Assembly (NCBI RefSeq): GCF_036898825.1
Contig: NZ_JARUND010000002.1
Location: forward strand, 1,674,001 to 1,738,000
Length of the DNA: 64,000 bases
Reading direction: 5' to 3'
DNA from: Streptomyces sp. B21-083
Lineage (GTDB): Bacteria; Actinomycetota; Actinomycetes; Streptomycetales; Streptomycetaceae
This document shows positions 22,318 through 31,803 of the stretch, piece after piece. Positions within the stretch are counted from its first letter, which is position 1, and each line of letters opens with the position of its first letter. The position numbers were made by a program, and so were the translations under genes. The notes beneath the pieces were generated by a model. The model searched no databases. It worked only from the letters and a program-made list of their open reading frames with translations, and was not told where the DNA came from.

Positions 22318-22913
22318 GCGGGGCGGCCTTTCGAGGCGGGTGCTGTCGTTGTCGACGAGGGTGTTTTGGCCTGTGCTCTGTGAAGAGCGACGGCCTGCTG
22401 GAGCCGGTTCTGCGCGACGGCCTGCTGCAGGCGCGTCTGAGCGGGTGCGCGCCAGATGTGGCAGATGGCGAGTGCGAGGGCGTCGGCGGCGTCGGCGGGC
22501 TTGGGGGGTGCGTCGAGCCGGAGCAGCCGGGTCACCATCGCGCCGACCTGGGCCTTGTCGGCCCGTCCGCTGCCGGTGACGGCGGCCTTCACCTCGCTGG
22601 GGGTGTGCAGGGCTACGGGGATGCCGCGCCGGGCCGCACACAGCATCGCCACGGCGCTGGCCTGGGCCGTGCCCATCACCGTACGGACGTTGTGCTGGCT
22701 GAACACCCGCTCCACAGCGACGAATTCGGGCCGGTGTTCGTCGAGCCACTGCTCGATGCCCCGCTCGATCTCGACGAGCCGCAGGCCCAGTTCGGCATCC
22801 GCGGGCGTGCGTACGACGCCGACGCCGATCATCGTCAACGGGCGCCCGGGGACGCCCTCGACGACACCGACACCGCATCGGGTCAGTCCCGGGTCAACTC
22901 CCAGTACGCGCAC
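22314..22913 (-). CDS. ruvC: Holliday junction resolvase RuvC
   Basis: RNase H-fold endonuclease resolving junctions; 199 residues. Starts [16 protein letters not shown] with the first catalytic Asp, then [20 protein letters not shown] and a final [12 protein letters not shown]. The GTG at 22911-22913 has GAGGGG about 8-9 nt upstream; an in-frame GTG three codons earlier would sit on top of that site. The C-terminal tail carries a short duplicated [18 protein letters not shown] repeat and is longer than in E. coli. Confidence 0.96.
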   Translation of the reverse strand: MRVLGVDPGLTRCGVGVVEGVPGRPLTMIGVGVVRTPADAELGLRLVEIERGIEQWLDEHRPEFVAVERVFSQHNVRTVMGTAQASAVAMLCAARRGIPVALHTPSEVKAAVTGSGRADKAQVGAMVTRLLRLDAPPKPADAADALALAICHIWRAPAQTRLQQAVAQNRLQQAVALHRAQAKTPSSTTTAPASKGRPA

Positions 22914-22996
22914 CCGCCCCACCCCTCTGTCCGGTCGCGGTCCGTCGACGGTGATCTTTGACTGCCGTCAGGCTATCCGCTGCCACTGACAACAGC

Positions 22997-23030
22997 GGCG
23001 GGCCGGTAGGACGTGTCCCACCGGCCCGCC
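22997..23030 (-). terminator. Terminator downstream of yebC
   Basis: An 11-bp stem (GGCGGGCCGGT with ACCGGCCCGCC) with a partly paired inner region lies just past the yebC stop and before the ruvC promoter region. Confidence 0.7.
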
Positions 23031-23066
23031 GGAACCGCTCGCCCTGGGCGGGCTCTCGCGGCAGTG

Positions 23067-23819
23067 CTACGCGTCGACCTTCTCCATGACCTCGTCGCTG
23101 ACGTCGAAGTTGGCGAAGACGTTCTGCACGTCGTCGCTGTCCTCCAGGGCGTCGATCAGCTTGAAGATCTTCCTGGCGCCGTCCTCGTCCAGCTCGACCT
23201 GCATGGTCGGGACGAAGTTGGCGTCGGCGGAGTCGTAGTCGATGCCGCCTTCCTGGAGCGCGGTGCGCACCGCGACCAGGTCGGTGGCCTCGGAGATGAC
23301 CTCGAAGGACTCCCCGAGGTCGTTGACCTCTTCGGCGCCGGCTTCCAGCACGGCACCCAGGACGTCGTCCTCGGTCAGCTCACCCTTGGGGACGACGATG
23401 ACGCCCTTGCGGTTGAAGAGGTACGAGACCGAGCCGGGGTCGGCCATGTTGCCGCCGTTGCGGGTCATGGCGACGCGGACGTCCGAGGCGGCGCGGTTGC
23501 GGTTGTCGGTGAGGCACTCGATGAGCACCGCGACACCGTTGGGACCGTAACCCTCGTACATGATCGTCTCGTAGTCGGCGCCACCGGCTTCGAGACCGGC
23601 GCCGCGCTTGACCGCGGAGTCGATGTTCTTGTTCGGGACCGAGCTCTTCTTGGCCTTCTGGATGGCGTCGAACAGCGTCGGGTTGCCGGACACATCAGCG
23701 CCGCCCGTGCGTGCCGCGACCTCGATGTTTTTGATCATCTTCGCGAAGAGCTTGCCGCGCTTGGCGTCGATCACGGCCTTCTTGTGCTTCGTCGTAGCCC
23801 ATTTAGAGTGGCCGGACAT
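23067..23819 (-). CDS. YebC/PmpR-family protein
   Basis: 250-residue member of the YebC family (DNA-binding regulators in some bacteria; a TACO1-like translation role for polyproline stretches in others). The N-terminus [20 protein letters not shown] is diagnostic, followed by AAKTGG-like [54 protein letters not shown] and the acidic C-terminal region. It commonly lies upstream of ruvC, as here, although a terminator separates the two. Confidence 0.95.
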   Translation of the reverse strand: MSGHSKWATTKHKKAVIDAKRGKLFAKMIKNIEVAARTGGADVSGNPTLFDAIQKAKKSSVPNKNIDSAVKRGAGLEAGGADYETIMYEGYGPNGVAVLIECLTDNRNRAASDVRVAMTRNGGNMADPGSVSYLFNRKGVIVVPKGELTEDDVLGAVLEAGAEEVNDLGESFEVISEATDLVAVRTALQEGGIDYDSADANFVPTMQVELDEDGARKIFKLIDALEDSDDVQNVFANFDVSDEVMEKVDA

Positions 23820-23867
23820 CTGCCTGTCTCCTTCGCGTAACCCAACCCTGTACGAACCCCAGAGATC

Positions 23868-24509
23868 CTACAAGGACTCCGCTGCACGGTCAGCGCCCAC
23901 CGCGCGTGCCATGTGGGCCCTCACCATGTCGACGAAGAGGGAGTGCACGCGGTGGTCGCCGGTCAGTTCCGGGTGGAACGAGGTGGCGAGCGCGTTGGCC
24001 TGGCGTACGGCGACGATGTGCCCGGCGTGCTCGGCGAGCACCTCGGCCGCGGCGCCCACGGACTCGACCCAGGGAGCGCGGATGAAGACGCCCTCCACAG
24101 GATCGCCCTCGACGCCCGTCACGTCGACCGCCGCTTCGAAGGACTCGTTCTGGCGTCCGAAAGCGTTGCGGCGCACGATCATGTCGATACCGCCGACGGT
24201 CTCCTGGCCCGAGCGCGGGTCGAGGATCTTGTCGGCGAGCATGATCATGCCGGCGCAGGTGCCGTAGACGGGCATTCCGGCCCGCACGCGCGCGCGGAGG
24301 GGCTCCATCACGCCGAAGAGAACGGCCAGTTTGGAGATGGTGGTGGACTCGCCGCCGGGGATGATCAGGCCGTCAACCTCGGCGAGTTCCTCGGGGCGTC
24401 GCACCGGCCTGGCCAGGGCGTCGGCCTCGGCCAGGGCGATGAGATGCTCCTGCACATCGCCCTGGAGAGCCAGGACACCGATGACGGGGGTGTCGTACAT
24501 GGGTGACAT
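23868..24509 (-). CDS. pdxT: Pyridoxal 5'-phosphate synthase glutaminase subunit PdxT
   Basis: Glutaminase that supplies ammonia to PdxS for de novo PLP synthesis; 213 residues. Shows [28 protein letters not shown], the nucleophile Cys in [26 protein letters not shown] and the His-Glu pair in SFHPELTGD. Two candidate ATGs lie 9 bp apart (MSPMYDTPV); the outer one is given but the inner is equally possible. It follows pdxS by 5 bp, so the two are co-translated. Confidence 0.96.
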   Translation of the reverse strand: MSPMYDTPVIGVLALQGDVQEHLIALAEADALARPVRRPEELAEVDGLIIPGGESTTISKLAVLFGVMEPLRARVRAGMPVYGTCAGMIMLADKILDPRSGQETVGGIDMIVRRNAFGRQNESFEAAVDVTGVEGDPVEGVFIRAPWVESVGAAAEVLAEHAGHIVAVRQANALATSFHPELTGDHRVHSLFVDMVRAHMARAVGADRAAESL

Positions 24510-24514
24510 GGGTG

Positions 24515-25429
24515 CTACCAGCCCCGGTTCGCGTAGCGCTCGGACTCGGGCAGCGTGTCGCAGTTGATGCCGACCATGGCCTCGCCGAGGTTGCGGGACG
24601 CGTCCGCGATGATCTTCGGGTCGTCGTAGAAGGTGGTCGCCTTCACGATGGCGGCGGCGCGCTTGGCGGGGTCGCCCGACTTGAAGATGCCGGAGCCGAC
24701 GAAGACGCCCTCGGCGCCCAGCTGACGCATGAGCGCGGCGTCGGCGGGGGTCGCCACACCGCCGGCGGAGAACAGCACGACCGGCAGCCTGCCGAGATCG
24801 GCGACCTCCTGGACGAGCTCGTACGGGGCACGCAGTTCCTTGGCGGCGGCGTACAGCTCGTTGTTGTCGTAGCCGCGCAGACGGGCGATCTCGTTCTTGA
24901 TCTGCCGCAGGTGGCGGACGGCCTCGACGACGTTGCCGGTGCCGGCCTCGCCCTTGGAGCGGATCATCGCCGCGCCCTCGGCGATACGGCGCAGGGCCTC
25001 TCCGAGGCTGGTGGCGCCACATACGAAGGGGGTGGTGAAGGCCCACTTGTCGGAGTGGTTGACCTCGTCGGCCGGGGTGAGCACCTCGGACTCGTCGATG
25101 TAGTCGACCCCGAGGGACTGCAGGACCTGGGCCTCGACGAAGTGACCGATGCGCGACTTCGCCATGACCGGGATGGACACGGCCTCGATGATGCCCTCGA
25201 TCATGTCCGGGTCGGACATACGGGCCACGCCGCCGTCCTTACGGATGTCCGCCGGGACACGCTCCAGGGCCATGACGGCGACGGCGCCGGCGTCCTCGGC
25301 GATCTTGGCCTGCTCGGCGTTGACCACGTCCATGATCACACCGCCCTTGAGCTGCTCGGCCATGCCGCGCTTCACGCGGGCGGTGCCGGTTTCGGACGTC
25401 TGGGCGGAGTTGGAGAGCGTGCTGGACAC
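24515..25429 (-). CDS. pdxS: Pyridoxal 5'-phosphate synthase lyase subunit PdxS
   Basis: Catalytic subunit that makes PLP from ribose 5-phosphate, glyceraldehyde 3-phosphate and ammonia; 304 residues, usual size. Conserved segments are [80 protein letters not shown] and [14 protein letters not shown]. The first of a two-gene operon with pdxT. About 240 bp separate it from the next gene upstream, including one copy of the dispersed 3' repeat. Confidence 0.98.
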   Translation of the reverse strand: MSSTLSNSAQTSETGTARVKRGMAEQLKGGVIMDVVNAEQAKIAEDAGAVAVMALERVPADIRKDGGVARMSDPDMIEGIIEAVSIPVMAKSRIGHFVEAQVLQSLGVDYIDESEVLTPADEVNHSDKWAFTTPFVCGATSLGEALRRIAEGAAMIRSKGEAGTGNVVEAVRHLRQIKNEIARLRGYDNNELYAAAKELRAPYELVQEVADLGRLPVVLFSAGGVATPADAALMRQLGAEGVFVGSGIFKSGDPAKRAAAIVKATTFYDDPKIIADASRNLGEAMVGINCDTLPESERYANRGW

Positions 25430-25521
25430 GGTTTGACCTCACTCGGTGAAAGAGGGCTGCTGCAGTACCGAGGAAACGCGAGGGAGCAGGCCACTGCAAG
25501 GGCCAATGGGGAGCCGGTGGA

Positions 25522-25626
25522 TCGTTTTCGCCCCCGCCGCCCCTACCCGTCCCATCCTGGGGGCTGCGCCCCCAGCCCCCGCTCCGGCCCCGAACGGGCC
25601 TCGTCCTCAAACGCCGGACGGGCTGA
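25522..25626 (-). repeat. Dispersed intergenic repeat, copy A
   Basis: Read on the minus strand, this begins 46 bp after the LemA-like stop with a CCCGTCCGGCGTTTGAGGAC module. A hairpin CTGGGGGC-loop-GCCCCCAG (25557-25575) and a GGCGGCGGGGGCG-rich end follow. The same order and orientation occur near 33.5 and 56.0 kb, with a partial copy at 61.0 kb. Confidence 0.75.
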
Positions 25627-25672
25627 GAGTTGCGGCGAGGGGTCCGGGGGCAGCGCCCCCGAGAAAACAGCC

Positions 25673-26218
25673 TTACGCCGGCGCGCGTTCCGCCAGTGCC
25701 GTCGGTGGCTCGTCGTCCATCTCGAACGCCAGGGGGAACGAGGCGTGCCCCGCCAGCCGGAACCACCGCACCTTTCGATGCCGGCGCAGCGCCCGCGCCG
25801 CCCGCACCGCGTCGTTGTGGAACCGCCGTGCCATCGGCACCCGGATCACCGCCTCGGTCAGCTCACCCGCCGCGGCCTCCCCACCGGGGACCTCACGTAC
25901 CGCCTCGACCTGCCCCGCCTCGGCGAAGACGGCCCGCAACGCCTGGCTCAGCTCGCTCTCGGCGACCTCCCGCTGCTCCTCCTCGGCCTGCCGCGCGGCG
26001 TGCGCCGCCTCGTAGAGCACGATCGAGGCGGCGGGATCGAGGACGCCCGACGTGGCCAACTCCTGGGCGACGGAAGCCCGGCGCAGCAGCTGCGCGTCGA
26101 GGCCGGCGCGGGTGGCGTCGATGCGTGCGTGCAGGCGGTCGAGCCGCCCGGCGGTCCAGCTCAGATAGAGGCCGATCACGACGAGCCCGACAAGGATCCA
26201 GATGAGGGTTGCGGTCAC
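25673..26218 (-). CDS. LemA-like membrane protein, function unknown
   Basis: 181 residues from the GTG giving MTATLIWILVGLVVIGLYLS. One N-terminal membrane helix is followed by a long helical, mostly cytoplasmic region (AGRLDRLHARIDATRAGLDA, HAARQAEEEQREVAESELSQ, RRFHNDAVRAARALRRHRKV). The arrangement resembles LemA-family proteins, but similarity is only at the pattern level. A TTG three codons earlier is a possible alternative start. The gene stands between the PIM/phospholipid operon and pdxS. Confidence 0.75.
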   Translation of the reverse strand: MTATLIWILVGLVVIGLYLSWTAGRLDRLHARIDATRAGLDAQLLRRASVAQELATSGVLDPAASIVLYEAAHAARQAEEEQREVAESELSQALRAVFAEAGQVEAVREVPGGEAAAGELTEAVIRVPMARRFHNDAVRAARALRRHRKVRWFRLAGHASFPLAFEMDDEPPTALAERAPA

Positions 26219-26277
26219 GGGCGGCAAGGCTACCGTTCACCGGCGCCGCTCCCGCGTACCCCTGGTGGCTGCCTCGG

Positions 26278-27444
26278 TCAGTCCCTGGCCAGCCCCAACC
26301 GCGCCCGCAGCCCCGTCGCCGTCCGCTCGTCCGCCGCGACCGCTGTCGTACCGTCCGTCACCGTCTCGTACACCGACAGGATGTCCGCCCCGACCGTCGA
26401 CCAGTCGAACCGCCTCACATGGGCGCTGCCGCGCTCCCGCAGCTCGTCCCGGCGGCCGGGGTCGCCCAGGAGCCGGACGGCCGCGTCGGCCAGGGCGTCC
26501 GCGTCCCCGTTCGTGAACAGTTCGCCCGCCGCTCCGTGGTCCAGGACCTGGGCGAAGGCGTCGAGGTCGGAGGCCAGGACCGGTGCGCCCGCCGACAGGG
26601 CCTCGACCAGGATGATCCCGAAGCTCTCCCCGCCGGTGTTGGGGGCGACGTACACGTCCACGCTGCGCAGCAGCCGCGCCTTGTCCTCGTCGCTGACCAT
26701 GCCGAGGAACTCGACCCGCGAGCGCAGCTCCGGCGGCAGGCCCTCCAGCGCCTCCTCCTCGTCGCCCTTGCCCGCGACCAGCAGCCTGGTCGCGGGACGG
26801 GCGTCGAGGATCTTCGGAAGCGCCTTCATCAGGACCGGCAGGCCCTTGCGTGGTTCGTTGATGCGGCCGATGAAGCCGATCGTGTCGCCCTGCCAATCGG
26901 GCTTCGGCTTGGCGCCGGCGAAGGAGTCGACGTCGACTCCGTTCGGGATGACGACCGCGTCGCCGCCCAGGTGCTCCACCAGGGTGCGCCGGGCGTACTC
27001 GCTCACCGCGATCCGGGCGCTGATCTTCTCCAGGGCGGCCTGGAGGATCGAGTACGCGGCGATCATGGCCCGGGAGCGCGGGTTCGAGGTGTGGAAGGTC
27101 GCCACGATCGGGCCCTGGGCCGCCCAGCAGGCCAGCAGACCGAGCGAGGGCGAGGCCGGTTCATGGATGTGGATGACGTCGAACTCGCCGTCGTGCAGCC
27201 AGCGTCGCACCCTCGCCGCCGACAGGAAGCCGAAGTTCAGCCGGGCCACCGAGCCGTTGTACGGCACCGGGACAGCGCGGCCGGCCGACACGACGTACGG
27301 CGGCAGGGGGGTGTCGTCGTCGGCGGGGGCGAGGACGGACACCTCGTGGCCCAGCCGGATGAAGTACTCGGCCAGGTCTCGGATGTGGAACTGCACACCC
27401 CCTGGCACGTCCCAGGAGTACGGGCAGACGATGCCGATCTTCAC
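26278..27444 (-). CDS. pimA: PimA-like phosphatidylinositol mannosyltransferase (GT4 family)
   Basis: GDP-mannose-dependent glycosyltransferase expected to add the first mannose to phosphatidylinositol; 388 residues. The GTG overlaps the acyltransferase stop (GTGA). N-terminal Rossmann half with KIGIVCPYSWDVPGGVQFHI and DVIHIHEPASPSLG; C-terminal half with IPNGVDVDSF, FIGRINEPRKGLPVLMKA and the GT4 signature GGESFGIILVEALSAGAPV. The position directly behind a PIP-synthase-like gene and an acyltransferase matches the pgsA-patA-pimA order of mycobacteria, supporting the PIM assignment over other GT4 roles. Confidence 0.9.
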   Translation of the reverse strand: MKIGIVCPYSWDVPGGVQFHIRDLAEYFIRLGHEVSVLAPADDDTPLPPYVVSAGRAVPVPYNGSVARLNFGFLSAARVRRWLHDGEFDVIHIHEPASPSLGLLACWAAQGPIVATFHTSNPRSRAMIAAYSILQAALEKISARIAVSEYARRTLVEHLGGDAVVIPNGVDVDSFAGAKPKPDWQGDTIGFIGRINEPRKGLPVLMKALPKILDARPATRLLVAGKGDEEEALEGLPPELRSRVEFLGMVSDEDKARLLRSVDVYVAPNTGGESFGIILVEALSAGAPVLASDLDAFAQVLDHGAAGELFTNGDADALADAAVRLLGDPGRRDELRERGSAHVRRFDWSTVGADILSVYETVTDGTTAVAADERTATGLRARLGLARD

Positions 27445-28388
27445 GGGGTGCCCTCCCCCGTGGTCTTCTCCGTGCCGTTCTCCGGATCCTTCGCGGGGTC
27501 GAGATCCGCGAGCCACAGCCGTTGCAGCATGTGCCAGTCCTCCGGGTGATCGGCGATTCCCGTGGCGAAGGCATCGGCCAGCGCCTGTGTCATGACAGAC
27601 GTCTTCTCGGCCCTCGTACCTGCCTCGGGTACCTCGATCGGGGGATGAATCCGTCCGCGCATGATCGGCGAGTCGTCGTACCACAGGGTCACGGGGAGCA
27701 GGAGTGCGCCCGTCTGCTGAGCCAGCAGGGCAGGGCCGGCCGGCATCCGGGCCGCGTCGCCGAAGAACTTCACCTCGACACCCGAGGCGGACAGGTCCCG
27801 GTCGGCGACCAGACAGACCAGGCCGCCGTCCCGCAGCCGGCGGGCCAGGGTGCCGAACGCGGTGCCGCCGTTGTGCGGCAGGACCTCCATGCCCAGGCCC
27901 TCGCGGTAGGCCACGAACCGGTCGTACAGCGTCTCCGGCTTCAGACGCTCGGCGACCGTCGTGAACCGTGTCTCCAGTTTGGTGGTGACCCAGGCACCGG
28001 CCAGGTCCCAGTTGCCCAGGTGCGGAAGCGCGATGATCACTCCCCGTCCCGAGGCCAGACCGTCGGTCAGGTTGTGCAGGCCCTCCGGCTCGAAGCCCGT
28101 CCTCATCCGCTCCGCGCTCCACGCGGGGAGCCGGAAGGACTCCATCCAGTAGCGCAGGTACGAACGCATGCCCGCGCGCGACAGTTCGGCGAGGCGCTCC
28201 GGGCTCGCGTCGGGCACCACGCGCGCGTAGTTCGATTCGAGCCGTCGTACGCGCTCTCCGCGCCGCTTCCAGGCGAGGTCGGCGATGGTCCGGCCGAGCC
28301 GCTCGGCGACGGGCTCGGGGAGCTTCTTGACGGCCCCCCAGCCCGCCGCGTACGCGCTGTCCGTGAGCCGACCCCGCAGGTCGCTCAC
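27441..28388 (-). CDS. PatA-like phosphatidylinositol mannoside acyltransferase (LpxL/HtrB-like)
   Basis: 315-residue membrane-associated acyltransferase. The catalytic HX4D motif is HLGNWD within ALPHLGNWDLAG, with EVLPHNGGTAFGTLARRL, LVADRDLSASGVEV and PAGPALLAQQTGALLLPVTLW following, as in the lauroyl-transferase family. Between a PIP-synthase-like gene and pimA, the expected substrate is phosphatidylinositol mannoside. GTG start and stop both overlap neighbours by 4 bp. Lipid A is absent in this lineage, so an LpxL name would mislead. Confidence 0.88.
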   Translation of the reverse strand: MSDLRGRLTDSAYAAGWGAVKKLPEPVAERLGRTIADLAWKRRGERVRRLESNYARVVPDASPERLAELSRAGMRSYLRYWMESFRLPAWSAERMRTGFEPEGLHNLTDGLASGRGVIIALPHLGNWDLAGAWVTTKLETRFTTVAERLKPETLYDRFVAYREGLGMEVLPHNGGTAFGTLARRLRDGGLVCLVADRDLSASGVEVKFFGDAARMPAGPALLAQQTGALLLPVTLWYDDSPIMRGRIHPPIEVPEAGTRAEKTSVMTQALADAFATGIADHPEDWHMLQRLWLADLDPAKDPENGTEKTTGEGTP

Positions 28389-29065
28389 GACGCCGTCTCG
28401 CTGCTCTGGGCGGGTTTCTCGCTCGCGGCGGCTGCCGCGTCCGCCTCGGCGGCCTCCCGGCGGACCGTGACGACGCGCTGGATCAGCGTGACCAGACTGC
28501 CGACGGCGACGACCCACAGGGCGACCGGCAGCAGGTACTGGATGCCGGGCACCCCGAACTTGTGCATGCCCGCGAGTCCGGCCGCGACCAGCGAGACCAC
28601 CAGACGTTCGGCGCGCTCCACCAGGCCGTTGACGGCGACCGGCAGACCGATCGACTCACCGCGCGCCTTGGTGTACGAGACCACCTGGCCGCTGGTCAGA
28701 CAGAAGATCGAGACCGCGCACAGGACGATGTCGTCGCCGCCGCCCGCGTACCAGAGGGCGAAGCCGCCGAAGATCGCGCCGTCGGCCACCCGGTCCAGAG
28801 TGGAGTCCAGGAAGGCGCCCCAGCGGCTGGAACGGCCCAGCTGGCGTGCCATGTTGCCGTCGACGAGGTCCGAGAACACGAACAGCGTGATGACGATCGT
28901 GCCCCAGAAGAGCTCACCCCTGGGGTAGAAGACCAGTGCGCCCGCGATCACTCCGGCGGTGCCGAGGAGCGTGACCGTGTCGGGACTGACGCCCCGGCGG
29001 ATCAGAAACGCGGCGAACGGTGTGAGGACACGCGTGAAGAATGCACGCGCGTACTTGTTCAGCAT
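28385..29065 (-). CDS. pgsA: CDP-alcohol phosphotransferase, probable phosphatidylinositol phosphate synthase
   Basis: Integral membrane enzyme joining CDP-diacylglycerol to an alcohol phosphate; 226 residues. The full signature DX2DGX2ARX8GX3DX3D is present (DLVDGNMARQLGRSS, then WGAFLDSTLDRVAD). Context with patA/pimA homologues favours inositol-1-phosphate as acceptor, as in the mycobacterial enzyme annotated PgsA1. The ATG giving MLNKYARAFFTRVLTPF is the family N-terminus; the frame remains open upstream, but those residues are unsupported. It heads the three-gene lipid operon. Confidence 0.9.
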   Translation of the reverse strand: MLNKYARAFFTRVLTPFAAFLIRRGVSPDTVTLLGTAGVIAGALVFYPRGELFWGTIVITLFVFSDLVDGNMARQLGRSSRWGAFLDSTLDRVADGAIFGGFALWYAGGGDDIVLCAVSIFCLTSGQVVSYTKARGESIGLPVAVNGLVERAERLVVSLVAAGLAGMHKFGVPGIQYLLPVALWVVAVGSLVTLIQRVVTVRREAAEADAAAAASEKPAQSSETAS

Positions 29066-29385
29066 GGCCTTCCCGAGGGTCGGTGTCGCCGTGCGGCCCC
29101 TACTGGCCACCGGCTGGCCCATCGTAGCCACGCGCGCGCGTGTGCGACGGTCGGGCACCCGCGCCCCTGTGTCACGGCCTGACGGCATCCGGGTCACGGG
29201 GGGATGTCGGCAGGCCGGATCACCCCGCGCGCGGGGACCCGCCCGCGCGATCGCGTCCGTCGTATGGACGCACCGTGACACGAGTGCGAAGCTCGAAGCA
29301 CCGCGGGCGCCATCGGAGCCGCCGCCCAACGCGGATTCGCACGTCCGCGCCCACAGTGACCTCACCGTGCACGGGAGGCAGGACC
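29066..29385. other. Divergent intergenic region between pgsA and the EF-G-like gene
   Basis: No gene is supported. It should carry promoters for both directions. The only clear element is the GGGAGG ribosome-binding site at 29373-29378 for the plus-strand gene. Confidence 0.5.
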
Positions 29386-31584
29386 ATGGGCGACAAGGCG
29401 AACGCACACCCCGGAGCCGCCGGCAGAGCTACGGCGGCCGACCACCCCGCGTCCGTACGGAATGTGGTGCTGGTCGGCCACTCCGGGTCGGGCAAGACGA
29501 CTCTGGTGGAGGCTCTCGCGCTGACCGCGGGGGCGGTCAACCGGGCGGGCCGCGTGGAGGACGGCGGCACCGTCTCCGACTACGACGAGATCGAGCACCG
29601 GCAGCACCGCTCGGTACAGCTCTCGCTGGTACCCGTCGAATGGGGCGGATACAAGATCAATATTCTGGACACTCCCGGATACGCCGACTTTGTCGGGGAG
29701 CTCAGGGCCGGTCTGCGCGCGGCGGACGCGGCCCTTTTCGTCGTCTCGGCCTCGGACGGGGTGGACGGCTCGACACGGATGGTGTGGGAGGAGTGCGCGG
29801 CTGTCGGTATGCCGCGAGCCATCGTCGTCACACATCTGGAGTCCGCGCGCGCGGACTTCGACGACATGACGCGGATCTGCGCGGAGGCCTTCGGCGCGGA
29901 CGACCCCGACGCCGTACTGCCGCTCTACCTGCCGTTGCACGGCGCGCCGGGGCCGGACGGGCACGCGCCCGTGACCGGGCTGACCGGGCTGCTGTCGCAG
30001 AAGCTGTTCGACTACTCCTCCGGGGAGCGCAAGGAGTCCGAACCGGGTCCCGACCAGCTCCCGGGCCTTGCGGAGGCCCGCAACCGGCTCATCGAGGGGA
30101 TCATCGCGGAGAGCGAGGACGAGACCCTCATGGACCGCTATCTCGGCGGCGCGGAGATCGACGTCAAGACCCTGGTCGACGACCTGGAACGCGCCGTCGC
30201 GCGCGGGACCTTCTTTCCCGTGCTCGCCGCCGCCCCCGCCGCCGAGGGTGCCCGGCAGGGCCTGGGCACGGTGGAGCTGCTGGAGCTGGTCACCGGGGGC
30301 TTCCCGACCCCGCTGGAGCGGGCGGCGCCCGGGGTCACCACGGTGGACGGCCGCCCGCGCGAGCTGAAGCCCTGCGATCCGGACGGCCCGCTGGTCGCGG
30401 AGGTAGTGAAGACGGCCAGCGACCCCTATGTGGGCCGGGTGTCGCTCGTCCGCGTCTTCTCCGGCACCCTGCGGCCCGACGAGACGGTCCACGTATCCGG
30501 GCACGGCCTCGCCGACCGCGGCCACGAGGACCACGATGTCGACGAACGCGTCGGCGCCCTGTCCGCGCCCTTCGGCAAACAGCAGCGCACGCTCACGCAC
30601 TGCATCGCGGGCGATCTGGCCTGTGTGGCGAAACTGAACCGGGCGGAGACCGGCGACACCCTCTCCGCGAAGGAAGACCCGCTGCTGATGGAACCGTGGG
30701 TGATGCCCGACCCGCTGCTGCCGCTCGCCATCCAGGCGCACAGCAAAGCGGACGAGGACAAGCTCTCGCAGGGCCTCGGCCGGCTCGTGGCCGAGGACCC
30801 CACCATGCGGCTCGAACACAACCAGGACACCCACCAGGTGGTCCTGTGGTGCCTGGGCGAGGCCCACGCGGACGTCGCCCTGGAGCGGCTGCGCAACCGG
30901 TACGGCGTCCAGGTCGACGTCGTCCCGCACAAGGTCTCCCTACGGGAGACGTTCGGCGGCCGGTCGGCAGGGCGCGGACGCCACGTCAAGCAGTCCGGCG
31001 GACACGGGCAGTTCGCGATCTGCGCGATCGAGGTGGAGCCGCTGCCGGGCGGCTCGGGCATCGAGTTCGTCGACAAGGTCGTCGGGGGTGCCGTGCCCAG
31101 GCAGTTCATCCCGTCCGTGGAGAAGGGTGTACGGGCCCAGGCCGACAAGGGGGTCGCCGCCGGCTATCCGCTCATCGACGTACGGATCACCCTGCTCGAC
31201 GGCAAGGCGCACTCGGTGGACTCCTCCGACGCCGCGTTCCAGACCGCCGGCGCGCTCGCGCTGCGCGAGGCCGCCGCCGACGTGAAGATCCACCTCCTCG
31301 AACCCGTGGCCGAGGTGACGGTGCTCGTCGGCGACGACTACGTGGGGTCAGTGATGAGCGACCTGTCGGGGCGGCGCGGCCGGGTCGTCGGCACCGAGCA
31401 GGCGGGCGGCGGGCGGACCCTCGTACGCGCCGAGGTGCCCGAGATCGAGATCGGCCGGTACGCCGTCGATCTGCGCTCCCTGTCGCACGGCACCGCCCGC
31501 TTCGACCGCCGGTACGCGCGACACGAACCCATGCCGCCGCAGATCGCCGAGAGGGTCCGCGAACAGGCCGAGGGGGCCCCGTAG
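29386..31584 (+). CDS. EF-G-like translational GTPase family protein (EF-G2 type)
   Basis: 732 residues, the size and five-domain layout of elongation factor G. G1 is GHSGSGKT at 31-38 and G3 is DTPGYADF at 95-102. Where EF-G has G4 NKXD, this protein has VTHLESA (about residues 148-154), lacking both Asn and Asp, so guanine specificity must be altered or lost. Domains II-V follow, including VPHKVSLRETF, VKQSGGHGQFA and DYVGSVMSDLSGRRGRV. The ATG at 29386 has GGGAGG 7 nt upstream; the longer open frame is not used. It matches the actinobacterial EF-G2 branch, paralogous to the main fusA, and its role is uncertain. Confidence 0.88.
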   Translation: MGDKANAHPGAAGRATAADHPASVRNVVLVGHSGSGKTTLVEALALTAGAVNRAGRVEDGGTVSDYDEIEHRQHRSVQLSLVPVEWGGYKINILDTPGYADFVGELRAGLRAADAALFVVSASDGVDGSTRMVWEECAAVGMPRAIVVTHLESARADFDDMTRICAEAFGADDPDAVLPLYLPLHGAPGPDGHAPVTGLTGLLSQKLFDYSSGERKESEPGPDQLPGLAEARNRLIEGIIAESEDETLMDRYLGGAEIDVKTLVDDLERAVARGTFFPVLAAAPAAEGARQGLGTVELLELVTGGFPTPLERAAPGVTTVDGRPRELKPCDPDGPLVAEVVKTASDPYVGRVSLVRVFSGTLRPDETVHVSGHGLADRGHEDHDVDERVGALSAPFGKQQRTLTHCIAGDLACVAKLNRAETGDTLSAKEDPLLMEPWVMPDPLLPLAIQAHSKADEDKLSQGLGRLVAEDPTMRLEHNQDTHQVVLWCLGEAHADVALERLRNRYGVQVDVVPHKVSLRETFGGRSAGRGRHVKQSGGHGQFAICAIEVEPLPGGSGIEFVDKVVGGAVPRQFIPSVEKGVRAQADKGVAAGYPLIDVRITLLDGKAHSVDSSDAAFQTAGALALREAAADVKIHLLEPVAEVTVLVGDDYVGSVMSDLSGRRGRVVGTEQAGGGRTLVRAEVPEIEIGRYAVDLRSLSHGTARFDRRYARHEPMPPQIAERVREQAEGAP

Positions 31585-31803
31585 TTGGCGACCGGTACCC
31601 GACAAGTGGCCTTCGCGGAACGCTTTCCTCCACATCGGCGGACGGCTTGTGCCGTCCGCCGCCCAATTGTCGGTGGCTGCGGATACGCTGATCACCTGAT
31701 CAAGTTGTGACTCGATCAACGTGATGACCTGTTCAACAGGTGTGCGGAGCACGGAAGTCGGGAAAGGCCGCAGAAGCGGGTACGGCGGCGAGGGGGCGGC
31801 ACA

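Noticed and set aside
24503..27595. 1030-residue plus-strand frame across pdxS, LemA-like and pimA genes
   Set aside because: It spans several minus-strand genes and intergenic repeats with no protein-like segments.
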